Assembly (NCBI GenBank): GCA_964515805.1
Contig: CAZEUZ010000068.1
Span: 1-19,235, forward strand
Source: CAZEUZ01 sp964515805
GTDB lineage: Bacteria; Pseudomonadota; Gammaproteobacteria; Pseudomonadales; Cellvibrionaceae
Direction: 5' to 3'
DNA length: 19,235 nucleotides
Numbering within the stretch: the stretch's first letter is position 1; each line of letters starts with the position of its first letter. The notes beneath the pieces are model-generated. The model saw only the letters and a list, made by a program, of their open reading frames with translations, ran no database searches and had not been told where the DNA came from. A program made the translations under genes and the position numbers. This document shows positions 6,796-14,326 of the stretch, piece after piece.

Positions 6796-8652
6796 ATGCC
6801 TCTATTACAGATTTCAGAACCTGGCCAATCCCCACAGCCCCAAAGACGCAAACGCGCAGTGGGAATCGACCTGGGTACCACTAACTCATTGGTTGCCTCA
6901 ATCATTGATGGACGCCCTCAAACATTGGCGAATGATCAAGGTAATGTGTTGTTGCCTTCAGTGGTGCATTACAGTGATTTTTCTACTGTAGAAGTTGGCG
7001 ATGTGGCCGTTACTAGAGCCACGGAAGATCCACTAAATACCTTGGTGTCTATTAAACGTTTAATGGGGCGTGATCTGAACGATTTGTCAAGCCAGCCGTC
7101 ACATTTTCCCTATCAGTTTTCTCGTCGAGAAGACAATCTATTATTTGTAGAAACTACGGCTGGCCCCAAAAGCCCCATTGAAGTTTCTGCTGACATTCTC
7201 AAAAGTTTGGCTATAAGAGGCCGAGATGCTCTAGGTGGCGATATAGAAGGCGCAGTGATTACCGTACCTGCCTACTTTGACGACGCTCAACGCCAAGCGA
7301 CAAAAGATGCCGCTCGTTTAGCTGGGCTTAAAGTCTTGCGCTTACTTAATGAGCCGACTGCCGCTGCAGTTGCCTATGGACTTGACCAGCAAGATGAAGG
7401 CATCATTGCTATTTATGACTTGGGTGGCGGTACCTTTGATATTTCCATATTACGGTTATCAAAGGGTATTTTCGAGGTACTAGCTACTGGAGGTGATTCC
7501 GCTCTAGGTGGTGATGATTTTGATCGTGCTATCAGTCAATGGATTTCTCAACAGGCTCAAATTAAGACTGAACTCACACCCGTAGAACAACGCCAATTAT
7601 TAGTACTTGCTCGTGAAATCAAAGAGCAACTCACAGAAGATGAAGAAGCTACGGTCAATTGGAAAGGTTGGTGCTCTTTATTGAATCGTGACCAGCTCAA
7701 TACCCTTATTGATGCGTTCATCAACAAAACTCTGAGTGTATGTCAGTCAACTTTGAAAGACGCCAATATCGACATTGAAGATATTGGCAATGTGGTCATG
7801 GTTGGTGGGTCGACCCGCAGCCTGCGGGTACGCGAAAAAGTTGCTGGACTCTTTCAGCGTCAACCATTGACCGAGATAGATCCTGACCGAGTAGTGGCCA
7901 TTGGTGCAGCTCTACAAGCTGATAGTTTAGTCGGTAATAAGTCCGACATGGACCTACTATTGCTGGATGTCATTCCACTGTCGCTTGGTTTGGAAACCAT
8001 GGGTGGACTAACGGAAAAAATCATCCCTCGCAATACCACTATTCCTATCGCCAAAGCTCAAGAATTTACTACGTTTAAAGACGGTCAAACGTCAATGTCA
8101 ATTCACATCGTCCAGGGAGAACGCGAGTTGGTGCAAGATTGCCGGTCTCTGGCGACTTTTGAGTTGCGTGGTATACCACCCATGGTGGCTGGGGCTGCAC
8201 ACATCCAAGTGGTTTTTCAGGTTGACGCCGATGGTTTGCTGACCGTCAGTGCACGTGAAAAATCCACTGGTGTTGAAGCTAGTATCACGGTTAAACCATC
8301 CTACGGTTTGGATGAAGCAGCTATTACGACCATGTTAAATGAATCGTTTGATAACGCCGAAACCGATATTCGCCAACGCGTTCTTCGGGAACAACAAATA
8401 GAAGCAGATCAACTGATAGAATCTCTGTCATCCGCATTACTGAAAGATGGTGAAAAACTATTGTCCAAGCAAGCAATTGACGAATTGCAATCGGCATTGA
8501 ACCATTTGCGTCACCAGCGTAATGAGGGTAATGCTGACGATATCGAAAGAGAAGTCGCGCGAGTCGGACAGCTCTCTGAGCGTTTTGCCAGTCTGCGGAT
8601 GAATGCAAGTATTCACAAGGCGCTAGCTGGACACAATATCGATGAACTGTAA
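6796..8652 (+). CDS. hscA: Fe-S chaperone HscA (Hsp70 family)
   Basis: A 618-residue specialised Hsp70 that binds the IscU LPPVK motif and drives cluster transfer in an ATP-dependent cycle with HscB. The nucleotide-binding domain shows phosphate loop GIDLGTTNS (23-31), YDLGGGTFDIS (207-217), and VMVGGSTRS followed by an RVVAIGAALQAD adenosine-pocket segment; the substrate domain begins near residue 390 with DVIPLSLGLETMGG. Length matches E. coli HscA (616) rather than DnaK, and the DnaK-type disordered C-terminal tail is absent. The N-terminal extension of about 20 residues before the first strand is also HscA-like. The gene starts 20 bases after hscB with only a weak ribosome site. Confidence 0.97.
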   Translation: MPLLQISEPGQSPQPQRRKRAVGIDLGTTNSLVASIIDGRPQTLANDQGNVLLPSVVHYSDFSTVEVGDVAVTRATEDPLNTLVSIKRLMGRDLNDLSSQPSHFPYQFSRREDNLLFVETTAGPKSPIEVSADILKSLAIRGRDALGGDIEGAVITVPAYFDDAQRQATKDAARLAGLKVLRLLNEPTAAAVAYGLDQQDEGIIAIYDLGGGTFDISILRLSKGIFEVLATGGDSALGGDDFDRAISQWISQQAQIKTELTPVEQRQLLVLAREIKEQLTEDEEATVNWKGWCSLLNRDQLNTLIDAFINKTLSVCQSTLKDANIDIEDIGNVVMVGGSTRSLRVREKVAGLFQRQPLTEIDPDRVVAIGAALQADSLVGNKSDMDLLLLDVIPLSLGLETMGGLTEKIIPRNTTIPIAKAQEFTTFKDGQTSMSIHIVQGERELVQDCRSLATFELRGIPPMVAGAAHIQVVFQVDADGLLTVSAREKSTGVEASITVKPSYGLDEAAITTMLNESFDNAETDIRQRVLREQQIEADQLIESLSSALLKDGEKLLSKQAIDELQSALNHLRHQRNEGNADDIEREVARVGQLSERFASLRMNASIHKALAGHNIDEL

Positions 8653-8711
8653 ATTGATGCGCACAATTAATTGATTCAATGATAAACCATTGGACTAAGG
8701 AGTGTTAAAGT

Positions 8712-9050
8712 ATGCCGAAAATTACATTTTTAGCTCACGAAGAAATTTGTCCAGAGAGAACCATCATCACAGCTAAAACCGGTGAAAGCATCTGTGAAGC
8801 AGCGTTGCGAAACGACATAGATATCGAGCATGCCTGTGAGATGAGCTGTGCTTGTACCACCTGCCATGTCTGGATTCGACAAGGCTACGAAAGTCTAGAG
8901 CCAGCAGATGAGTTAGAAGATGATTATCTCGATAAAGCCTGGGGCTTGGAACCCGACTCACGACTAAGCTGTCAGGCGCGAGTAGCCAGTGAAGATTTAA
9001 TTGTGGAAATTCCAAGGTACACTATTAACATGGTATCGGAAAATCACTAG
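8712..9050 (+). CDS. fdx: ISC-type [2Fe-2S] ferredoxin
   Basis: A 112-residue adrenodoxin-like ferredoxin, taken to supply electrons for cluster assembly on IscU. Cluster ligands are C42, C48, C51 and C87; C46, the non-ligand cysteine typical of ISC ferredoxins, is also present (ACEMSCACTTCHV). A clear AAGGAG ribosome site precedes the ATG by about nine bases. It is 59 bases downstream of hscA, the largest gap in the operon; an AT-rich 10-bp palindrome (caattaattg, near 8663-8672) lies in this gap, without other terminator features. Confidence 0.97.
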   Translation: MPKITFLAHEEICPERTIITAKTGESICEAALRNDIDIEHACEMSCACTTCHVWIRQGYESLEPADELEDDYLDKAWGLEPDSRLSCQARVASEDLIVEIPRYTINMVSENH

Positions 9051-9091
9051 GATGTAGTTGTGATTTTGAGCATGATGGTTTGGAGAAGGCT

Positions 9092-9295
9092 ATGAGTTTG
9101 CGTTGGACAGATATTCATGATTTGGCGATTGCATTAGCTGAAAGCAAAGGTGATGTCGATCCCATTTCAGTAAATTTTGTCGATCTGCGCAACTGGATTT
9201 TAGCCTTACCTGATTTTGATGATGACCCTAACCGTTGCGGCGAGAAAATCCTAGAGGCAATTCAGGTGGCATGGATTGAAGAGACCGAAGATTAG
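9092..9295 (+). CDS. iscX: IscX, small acidic ISC accessory protein
   Basis: A 67-residue acidic protein, last gene of the isc operon. IscX binds IscS and iron and tunes cluster assembly. Family features are MSLRWTD at the start, the central DLRNWILALPDFDDDP and the EKILEAIQVAW helix near the end. ATG 9092 is preceded by GAGAAGG; an upstream in-frame TTG at 9080 is not needed. No convincing intrinsic terminator follows; a 5-bp AT-rich hairpin (arms 9315-9319 and 9323-9327) is weak. Confidence 0.95.
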   Translation: MSLRWTDIHDLAIALAESKGDVDPISVNFVDLRNWILALPDFDDDPNRCGEKILEAIQVAWIEETED

Positions 9296-9422
9296 ATTAA
9301 GCCTATTAAGGAATAGCTAAAATAGCTTGTAATTTAGTCACAAAGTTTGTAGCCTAACCTCCTCTTGTTAATAATAATTTTGTACTCAGAAAATCAAGGT
9401 ATATGTAATAGAGTTATAAATA

Positions 9423-10175
9423 ATGCGAAAAATAACAATCAAATTATATATTACGATTATTTTAACAATATTTTCGGGCATCCTGAATGCGGAAGATGGC
9501 TCAAAGGGATCTCCTTTTACCAATATCGGTCACGCACACTTTGTGCCTGAACCAGGAACTTACCATTTCAATATAGGTGGAAATACCTTTTCTTCCCATG
9601 TCGATAAAGATGGCTGGGTGTTGGTGGCCGCTGCAAATAAGGGCACCCGTGGAGCAGGCAATTACCGGGAGGTAAATGCAATAACACTGAATTCAGATCA
9701 GGTGCTTTCCAAGGACATCAGAACAGGAATTGCTGGAATAACTGAACTACGAATTCATGCGACGCAGGGCCCTGCGTCGCCATTTGATGTAACTACAGGC
9801 TCAAAGGCCATTATCGATAATTTTTATAGCAATAAGACCCTATCTAAGGGCGATCCTGATAAGGGTTCCAAATGGACAGGAGCAAATGCTGCCTTGAGAA
9901 TGAAGTTTGTTTGCCCTCCTTTAGAAGCTGCTTTAAATGCAAATATTTATCACGCTTGTGGAAATGCTCAAGGCTTGCATTGGATACCTAAACTTGGACA
10001 GGAGCGTATAAACTTCAGCCCCAGCAGCAACATTAATGACCTTAATCTCTGGGCCAGAGGTGAGCCTGTTGAACCACCTAGCAGTAGCGTTTTCCTAATG
10101 TCGGTATTCATCGTTTTGGGATTGGCTTTTATCGGCACAGCTGTTTTTATGTTCATCAAACAGAAAGAAAAGTGA
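9423..10175 (+). CDS. Exported, membrane-anchored protein with fibrinogen-like features, function unknown
   Basis: I do not recognise a named family. What is visible in 250 residues: a signal peptide (1-23, basic start, hydrophobic core, LNA cleavage site), an extracytoplasmic domain (about 24-220) and a C-terminal membrane helix (about 223-245) with basic tail KQKEK, so the bulk faces the periplasm or surface and is held by its C-terminus. The segment GTYHFNIGG...FSSHVDKDGWVLVA resembles the G-x-Y...VYCD..GGGWTLV start of bacterial fibrinogen-like domains, and the pair C164 and C179 with NIYHAC recalls their late disulfide and WWY.C motif; W residues follow in LHWIP and DLNLWAR. This likeness is weak pattern matching. 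The ribosome site is poor. It follows iscX by 127 bases and precedes the Ig-like gene by 67, probably in one transcript. It could be an adhesin or carbohydrate-binding protein. Confidence 0.7.
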   Translation: MRKITIKLYITIILTIFSGILNAEDGSKGSPFTNIGHAHFVPEPGTYHFNIGGNTFSSHVDKDGWVLVAAANKGTRGAGNYREVNAITLNSDQVLSKDIRTGIAGITELRIHATQGPASPFDVTTGSKAIIDNFYSNKTLSKGDPDKGSKWTGANAALRMKFVCPPLEAALNANIYHACGNAQGLHWIPKLGQERINFSPSSNINDLNLWARGEPVEPPSSSVFLMSVFIVLGLAFIGTAVFMFIKQKEK

Positions 10176-10242
10176 GAACCCCCCCAAGTTTATCCAGCTT
10201 TTTTGTCTGTAGTATTAAATAAATTTTCTAATAGGAGTATCT

Positions 10243-10689
10243 ATGGCCATCGTTAAAATTACGCCTGCAGGAGAAATGATCAAATGCAAAGCCGGAGAAC
10301 ATGGCCGGTTTCAATTTAATATATCGAACTCTGCAGGTAAAGAGGTCCGCTTTAGCGCCCAAGCAAAAGGCAGTAAAGAGCCGATCAACTGGTTAAATGT
10401 CGACGGCGAGGCAGAGCGCACGTTAAGTACCGCAGCGACCAGTACAATCGAAGTCGTCGCGAATCCTCCTGCAACTCTGCTGAAAATGGAAGAAGGCAAT
10501 AAACGCTTTAACTTTAAACTTCGTGTCAATGATGCGGATAATCCATCGGACACTGTGGACAGTGCGACCGTTAGTGTAGAGGTGGTACCCGTACCGCCGC
10601 CACCCAAGAAATTCCCCTGGTGGATAGTGATCTTAGCTATTACTGGTATAGCCATCATCGGTGGTGCTATTTGGCATTTCAATCAGTAA
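10243..10689 (+). CDS. Tail-anchored protein with Ig-like domain, function unknown
   Basis: A 148-residue protein with no signal peptide. Residues 1-112 look like a beta-sandwich: alternating hydrophobic strands, FQFNISNSAGKEVRFSA early and FNFKLRVNDADNPSDTVDSATVSVEV late, as in Ig-like or NEW3-type domains. A proline-rich linker (VPVPPPPKK, about 113-121) leads to one C-terminal helix (about 122-145, FPWWIVILAITGI...) and only a four-residue tail. This is tail-anchored topology with the folded domain in the cytoplasm; the two lysines before the helix agree with the positive-inside rule. A single cysteine (C15) is present. The ATG has an AGGAGT ribosome site. Its neighbour upstream is also C-terminally anchored but exported, so the two would meet, if at all, within the membrane. 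A strong hairpin starts 6 bases after the stop. I assign no function. Confidence 0.75.
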   Translation: MAIVKITPAGEMIKCKAGEHGRFQFNISNSAGKEVRFSAQAKGSKEPINWLNVDGEAERTLSTAATSTIEVVANPPATLLKMEEGNKRFNFKLRVNDADNPSDTVDSATVSVEVVPVPPPPKKFPWWIVILAITGIAIIGGAIWHFNQ

Positions 10690-10694
10690 GTATC

Positions 10695-10728
10695 GTCCAT
10701 ACCCAGCAGCTAGCTGCGGGGTATAGAC
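10695..10728. terminator. Strong hairpin after the tail-anchored gene
   Basis: Starting 6 bases past the stop at 10689, arms gtc-c-ataccc-a-gcag and ctgc-g-gggtat-a-gac pair over 13 bp with two single mismatches and a ctag loop. It ends the two-gene unit neatly, but the downstream sequence is A-rich rather than T-rich, so it is not a classical rho-independent terminator; it may protect the mRNA 3' end or act with Rho. The rest of 10729-10901 is AT-rich and probably carries the peroxiredoxin promoter, which I could not place with confidence. Confidence 0.5.
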
Positions 10729-10901
10729 TAAAAAATAATGCTATAAGCGCTATACAAAAAATCAATTGCTAACCGATAGACTTTGTTTTACCAAAGCTTA
10801 TTATTATCCAACGCTGTTGCATTTCGTTTAGCGTAACTTTTCTTAAGCAACTGGCAAACTTAATAGAAGTTTAATTCACAACCTTAGTTAGGAGATAGAA
10901 T

Positions 10902-11492
10902 ATGTCTGTACTCGTTGGTAAACCAGCTCCCGATTTTACTGCACCTGCTGTTTTAGGTTCCGGAGATGTCGTCGATAGCTTTAACCTAAAAGAAAGTATC
11001 AAAGGAAAAAAAGCGGTAATTTTCTTTTATCCATTGGATTTTACCTTTGTTTGCCCAACAGAACTACTGGCTTTCGACGAGCGCATTAACGCCTTTAAAG
11101 AGCGCAATGTTGAGGTAATAGGGATTTCTATTGACAGCCACTGGACACATAACGCCTGGCGAAATACCTCTGCAGATAAAGGCGGTATCGGTCCGGTAAA
11201 ATACACGTTAGTAGCGGATATGAAGCACGAAATTTGTCAAGCCTATGGCGTTGAATCAGCAGCTGGTGTCGCTTTTCGTGGCTCCTTTCTAATCGATGAA
11301 GACGGCGTGGTACGACACCAAGTGGTTAACGATTTACCTCTGGGGCGCGATGTCGACGAGATGTTGCGCATGGTTAAAGCGCTTGAATTCCATCAGCAAC
11401 ATGGTGAAGTCTGCCCTGCCGGTTGGAAAGAGGGTGATTCCGGTATGGAAGCGACGCCAAAAGGTGTTGCAAAGTACTTAACCAAAAGCTGA
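10902..11492 (+). CDS. Typical 2-Cys peroxiredoxin (Prx1/AhpC family)
   Basis: A 196-residue thiol peroxidase that reduces hydrogen peroxide and organic hydroperoxides. The active site P44-x3-T48-x2-C51 (YPLDFTFVCPTE) holds peroxidatic C51; resolving C171 is in GEVCPAGW. The sequence is of the Prx1-like type found as a stand-alone peroxiredoxin in many marine gammaproteobacteria, not E. coli AhpC: it starts VGKPAPDFTAPAV and has AFRGSFLID and VNDLPLGR. A GGIG motif (DKGGIGP) is present, as in overoxidation-prone Prx1 enzymes, but the C-terminal YF is YL (KYLTKS), so sensitivity cannot be predicted. No ahpF neighbour, so electrons probably come from thioredoxin. The ribosome site AGGAGA is good. 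Placement after the isc operon is consistent with oxidative stress defence, though it is not clearly co-transcribed. Confidence 0.95.
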   Translation: MSVLVGKPAPDFTAPAVLGSGDVVDSFNLKESIKGKKAVIFFYPLDFTFVCPTELLAFDERINAFKERNVEVIGISIDSHWTHNAWRNTSADKGGIGPVKYTLVADMKHEICQAYGVESAAGVAFRGSFLIDEDGVVRHQVVNDLPLGRDVDEMLRMVKALEFHQQHGEVCPAGWKEGDSGMEATPKGVAKYLTKS

Positions 11493-11517
11493 AGTAAAAT
11501 TTAACTTTTCAGTAAAC

Positions 11518-11556
11518 AGCGTTCGTTCGATTGCTATCTATAACGAACGCTTTATT
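11518..11556. terminator. Intrinsic terminator between peroxiredoxin and rnt
   Basis: A perfect 10-bp stem (AGCGTTCGTT, 11518-11527; AACGAACGCT, 11542-11551) with a 14-base loop, followed by TTTATT on the plus strand. On the minus strand the hairpin is followed by GTTTACTG, so it may also help terminate rnt. It lies between two convergent genes, as expected. Confidence 0.8.
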
Positions 11557-11585
11557 CTAGTTTGCGTTTAGCCAACAAGCAACGG

Positions 11586-12221
11586 CTACTCTTTTGGTGG
11601 CCAACCGCCTAAGTCGCACCAGCGATTAACAATTAAACAGAACAACTCAGCTGTTTTTTGAGCATCGTAGGCTGCAGAATGAGCCTGATGATTATCAAAC
11701 GGTATCTGTGCCAATTGACAAGCCTTTGCAAGCACTGTGTGACCAAGGGCTAGCCCTGCTAAGGTTACAGTATCCAGGCAAGAAAAAGGGTGAAAAGGAT
11801 TGCGCTTGATATTGCAACGTACTGATGCCGCTTGAATAAAACCCAGATCAAAATGAGCGTTATGACCCACGATGATAGCGCGATTGCAGCCGGCAGATTT
11901 TATAGCTCGTCGTACCTCTTGAAATAACGACATCAATGCCATCTCTTCGGGCTCTGCGAAGCGCTCCTCGCTTTCCACATCAATACCATTGAAATCTAGC
12001 GCAGCCTGTTCCAGATTAGCGCCTGCAAAAGGTTCAATTTGGTATTCGTAGAGTTCATCACAAAATAAGCGGCCAGTATTATCAAATTGTAAAGTGACTG
12101 CCGCAACCTCAAGTAAGGCGTCAGTTTTCGCATTAAAACCACCCGTCTCAACATCAATTATAACCGGTAAAAAACCACGAAATCGTTTTGCCATCAATGG
12201 CTTGTGCGCGCCAGTTGTCAC
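11586..12221 (-). CDS. rnt: Ribonuclease T
   Basis: A 211-residue DEDDh 3'-5' exoribonuclease that trims the 3' ends of tRNA, 5S and 23S rRNA and small RNAs. All catalytic residues fall at E. coli positions: D23 and E25 (IIDVETGGF), D125 (GHNAHFDLGF), H181 and D186 (AHSAAYDAQ). CNRAIIVGHN, KRNPFHPF and the C-terminal NRWCDLGGWP are typical. The start is a GTG at 12221 with AAAGGA about seven bases upstream on the minus strand; ATG at codon 10 is less likely since the longer form keeps the family's numbering. It is divergent from mnmG and convergent with the peroxiredoxin gene. Confidence 0.96.
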   Translation of the reverse strand: MTTGAHKPLMAKRFRGFLPVIIDVETGGFNAKTDALLEVAAVTLQFDNTGRLFCDELYEYQIEPFAGANLEQAALDFNGIDVESEERFAEPEEMALMSLFQEVRRAIKSAGCNRAIIVGHNAHFDLGFIQAASVRCNIKRNPFHPFSCLDTVTLAGLALGHTVLAKACQLAQIPFDNHQAHSAAYDAQKTAELFCLIVNRWCDLGGWPPKE

Positions 12222-12336
12222 TTTTTTTCCTTTAGTCTATTTTTCAAGTTTTTACTTACTCGAAGTGCTATGCTACCGAAAAGGCTGAATAAAACACAGT
12301 AGATTACTCGACAATGCGATAAATCATTTTAAGGTT

Positions 12337-12365
12337 TTGCCCGATACTGATCAGGCTTTTATAAT
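12337..12365 (+). promoter_or_regulatory. Sigma-70 promoter of mnmG
   Basis: TTGCCC (12337-12342), a 17-base spacer and a perfect TATAAT (12360-12365). Initiation near 12372 would give a leader of about 35 bases before mnmG. It probably drives mnmG-rsmG-parA. Confidence 0.75.
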
Positions 12366-12406
12366 ACGCTCTCGTTTTTATACCTCTAAGCACCCTTTTA
12401 TACATT

Positions 12407-14296
12407 ATGGATTACGATCAAAAATACGATGTTATTGTCATCGGAGGTGGTCATGCTGGCACTGAAGCCAGTCTGGCCGCTGCTCGGATGGGCTGCCAAA
12501 CTTTATTATTAACTCACAATATTGAAACTATCGGTCAGATGTCTTGTAATCCAGCCATAGGGGGTATTGGTAAAAGCCACCTGGTTAAAGAGGTAGATGC
12601 TATGGGTGGCATTATGGCACGGGCGACTGACTGTAGCGGTATTCAATTTCGCGTACTCAACTCGCGCAAAGGACCAGCTGTCAGATCAACACGGGCACAG
12701 GCCGATCGCATGTTATATAAGTCTACCATTCGGTCAATTGTCGAGAATCAGGCAAATTTGCAGATTTTTCAACAAGCAGTTGACGATCTCATCATCAGCG
12801 GTGATCGTGTTCAAGGTGTAGTAACCCAAATGGGCCTACGCTTCACTGCAAAGACAGTGATATTGACCGCGGGTACTTTTTTGGGTGGGCGAATTCATGT
12901 GGGCCTAGAGAACCACGCCGGTGGCCGAGCCGGCGACCCTCCCTCTATTGCCCTAGCTGACCGTCTTCGTGAGCTACCATTAACTGTTGATCGTTTAAAG
13001 ACGGGAACGCCACCGAGAATTGATGCTAAAAGCGTCGATTTTTCCGCACTGGAGGAACAATGGGGAGATAATCCATTGCCAGTTATGTCTTTCTGGGGTG
13101 ATGTCGATAGTCATCCTAGACAAGTGTGTTGTTGGATGACACAGACTAATGAGCGTACCCACGACATTATTCGTAACGGTATAGCGCGTTCTCCGATGTA
13201 CACTGGCGTGATAAAAGGCGTCGGTCCGCGTTATTGTCCTTCTATCGAAGATAAAGTCGATCGTTTTGCCGATAAAGATTCTCATCAAATTTTTATCGAG
13301 CCAGAGGGGCTAAATACTCACGAGCTCTACCCCAATGGTATTTCCACCAGTTTGCCTTTTGACGTACAACTTGAGTTGGTGCGTTCCATTAAAGGTTTTG
13401 AAAAAGCCCACATTACTCGTCCCGGTTATGCCATCGAATATGATTTTTTCAACCCACAGAATTTGAAACCCAGCTTGGAAACCCGCTGTATTCAGGGGTT
13501 ATTTTTAGCTGGCCAAATCAATGGTACTACCGGCTATGAAGAAGCCGCCGCCCAAGGACTGCTAGCTGGTATCAACGCAGCTTTGTTCAGCAAGGAACTA
13601 GAAGCATGGTTTCCTCGCCGAGATCAAGCCTATTTAGGCGTGTTAGTTGATGATTTGATCACTTTGGGCACACAAGAGCCTTACCGCATGTTTACCAGCC
13701 GAGCTGAACATCGCTTGTTATTACGGGAAGACAATGCCGATTTACGTTTGACGGAAAAAGCGTATCAATTAGGTTTAATTGATGATGAACACTGGCATAG
13801 CTTTGAAAAAAAGCGAGAAGCTATCTTGCTTGAAGATCAACGTTTACGATCCACCTGGATTCAACCGAAGAGCGCAGCAGCCGATCAGTTAGCTGACAAG
13901 CTAAGCGCACCCTTATCCCGGGAATATAATTTGCATGACTTATTGAAAAGGCCAGAATTGAATTACATCGACATACAGGCATTAGATGCTATAAAAGTGG
14001 ATAGTTGTGTTGCTGAGCAAGTAGAAATCAGCGCAAAATATTCCGGCTATATAGACCGCCAACAAGAGGAGATCCGTCGTTTGCAGCAGAATGAAATGAC
14101 TCCGATCCCACAAAAATTTGATTATCAAACCGTTGCAGGTCTATCCAATGAAATCAAGCAAAAATTAATGTTAATCCAGCCAGATAACCTAGGCCGTGCA
14201 GCTCGAATTCCTGGTGTAACACCTGCAGCAATCTCACTGCTTTTAATTTATCTAAAAAAACGCGGCATGTTGAGTCGGGTAAAATCCAGCGTTTAG
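12407..14296 (+). CDS. mnmG: tRNA U34 modification enzyme MnmG (GidA)
   Basis: A 629-residue FAD protein that, with MnmE, installs the carboxymethylaminomethyl group on wobble uridine 34 of certain tRNAs. The N-terminal dinucleotide fold shows IGGGHAGTEAS (12-22), followed by the family signature GQMSCNPAIGGIGKSHLVKE (read GQMSCNPAIGG, IGKSHLVKE) and RAGDPPS. Catalytic C277 is in GPRYCPSIEDK, and GYEEAAAQGL closes the FAD domain. The C-terminal MnmE/tRNA-binding helical domain ends SGVTPAAIS-type (PGVTPAAISLLLIYLKK). Length equals E. coli (629). There is no strong Shine-Dalgarno. In many bacteria mnmE lies immediately upstream; here it is absent and rnt is divergent instead. It is followed by rsmG after 30 bases. 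Confidence 0.98.
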   Translation: MDYDQKYDVIVIGGGHAGTEASLAAARMGCQTLLLTHNIETIGQMSCNPAIGGIGKSHLVKEVDAMGGIMARATDCSGIQFRVLNSRKGPAVRSTRAQADRMLYKSTIRSIVENQANLQIFQQAVDDLIISGDRVQGVVTQMGLRFTAKTVILTAGTFLGGRIHVGLENHAGGRAGDPPSIALADRLRELPLTVDRLKTGTPPRIDAKSVDFSALEEQWGDNPLPVMSFWGDVDSHPRQVCCWMTQTNERTHDIIRNGIARSPMYTGVIKGVGPRYCPSIEDKVDRFADKDSHQIFIEPEGLNTHELYPNGISTSLPFDVQLELVRSIKGFEKAHITRPGYAIEYDFFNPQNLKPSLETRCIQGLFLAGQINGTTGYEEAAAQGLLAGINAALFSKELEAWFPRRDQAYLGVLVDDLITLGTQEPYRMFTSRAEHRLLLREDNADLRLTEKAYQLGLIDDEHWHSFEKKREAILLEDQRLRSTWIQPKSAAADQLADKLSAPLSREYNLHDLLKRPELNYIDIQALDAIKVDSCVAEQVEISAKYSGYIDRQQEEIRRLQQNEMTPIPQKFDYQTVAGLSNEIKQKLMLIQPDNLGRAARIPGVTPAAISLLLIYLKKRGMLSRVKSSV

Positions 14297-14326
14297 TTCA
14301 AAAGTACTAACGACATACAGCACACT

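Noticed and set aside
8247..8262. Partial parS-like site with CACGTGAAA
   Set aside because: Only about 11 of 16 positions match the parS consensus as I know it, the left half is poor, and it lies inside hscA, far from parAB.
9315..9327. Hairpin after iscX as operon terminator
   Set aside because: Only a 5-bp AT-rich stem with a 3-base loop and no T-tract; too weak to call.
10311..10682. Open frame of 123 codons on the minus strand opposite the Ig-like gene
   Set aside because: The plus-strand frame has a good ribosome site and a coherent domain-linker-helix layout; the minus translation has none.
10723..10780. ATAG/CTAT elements before the peroxiredoxin gene as an OxyR site
   Set aside because: The spacing does not follow the four-element ATAG-n7-CTAT pattern; only scattered matches.
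10187..10812. Two TTATCCA stretches resembling DnaA boxes (near 10189 and 10804)
   Set aside because: Two imperfect 7-base matches more than 600 bases apart in AT-rich DNA are expected by chance; no cluster, no AT-rich unwinding element alongside, and dnaA is not here.
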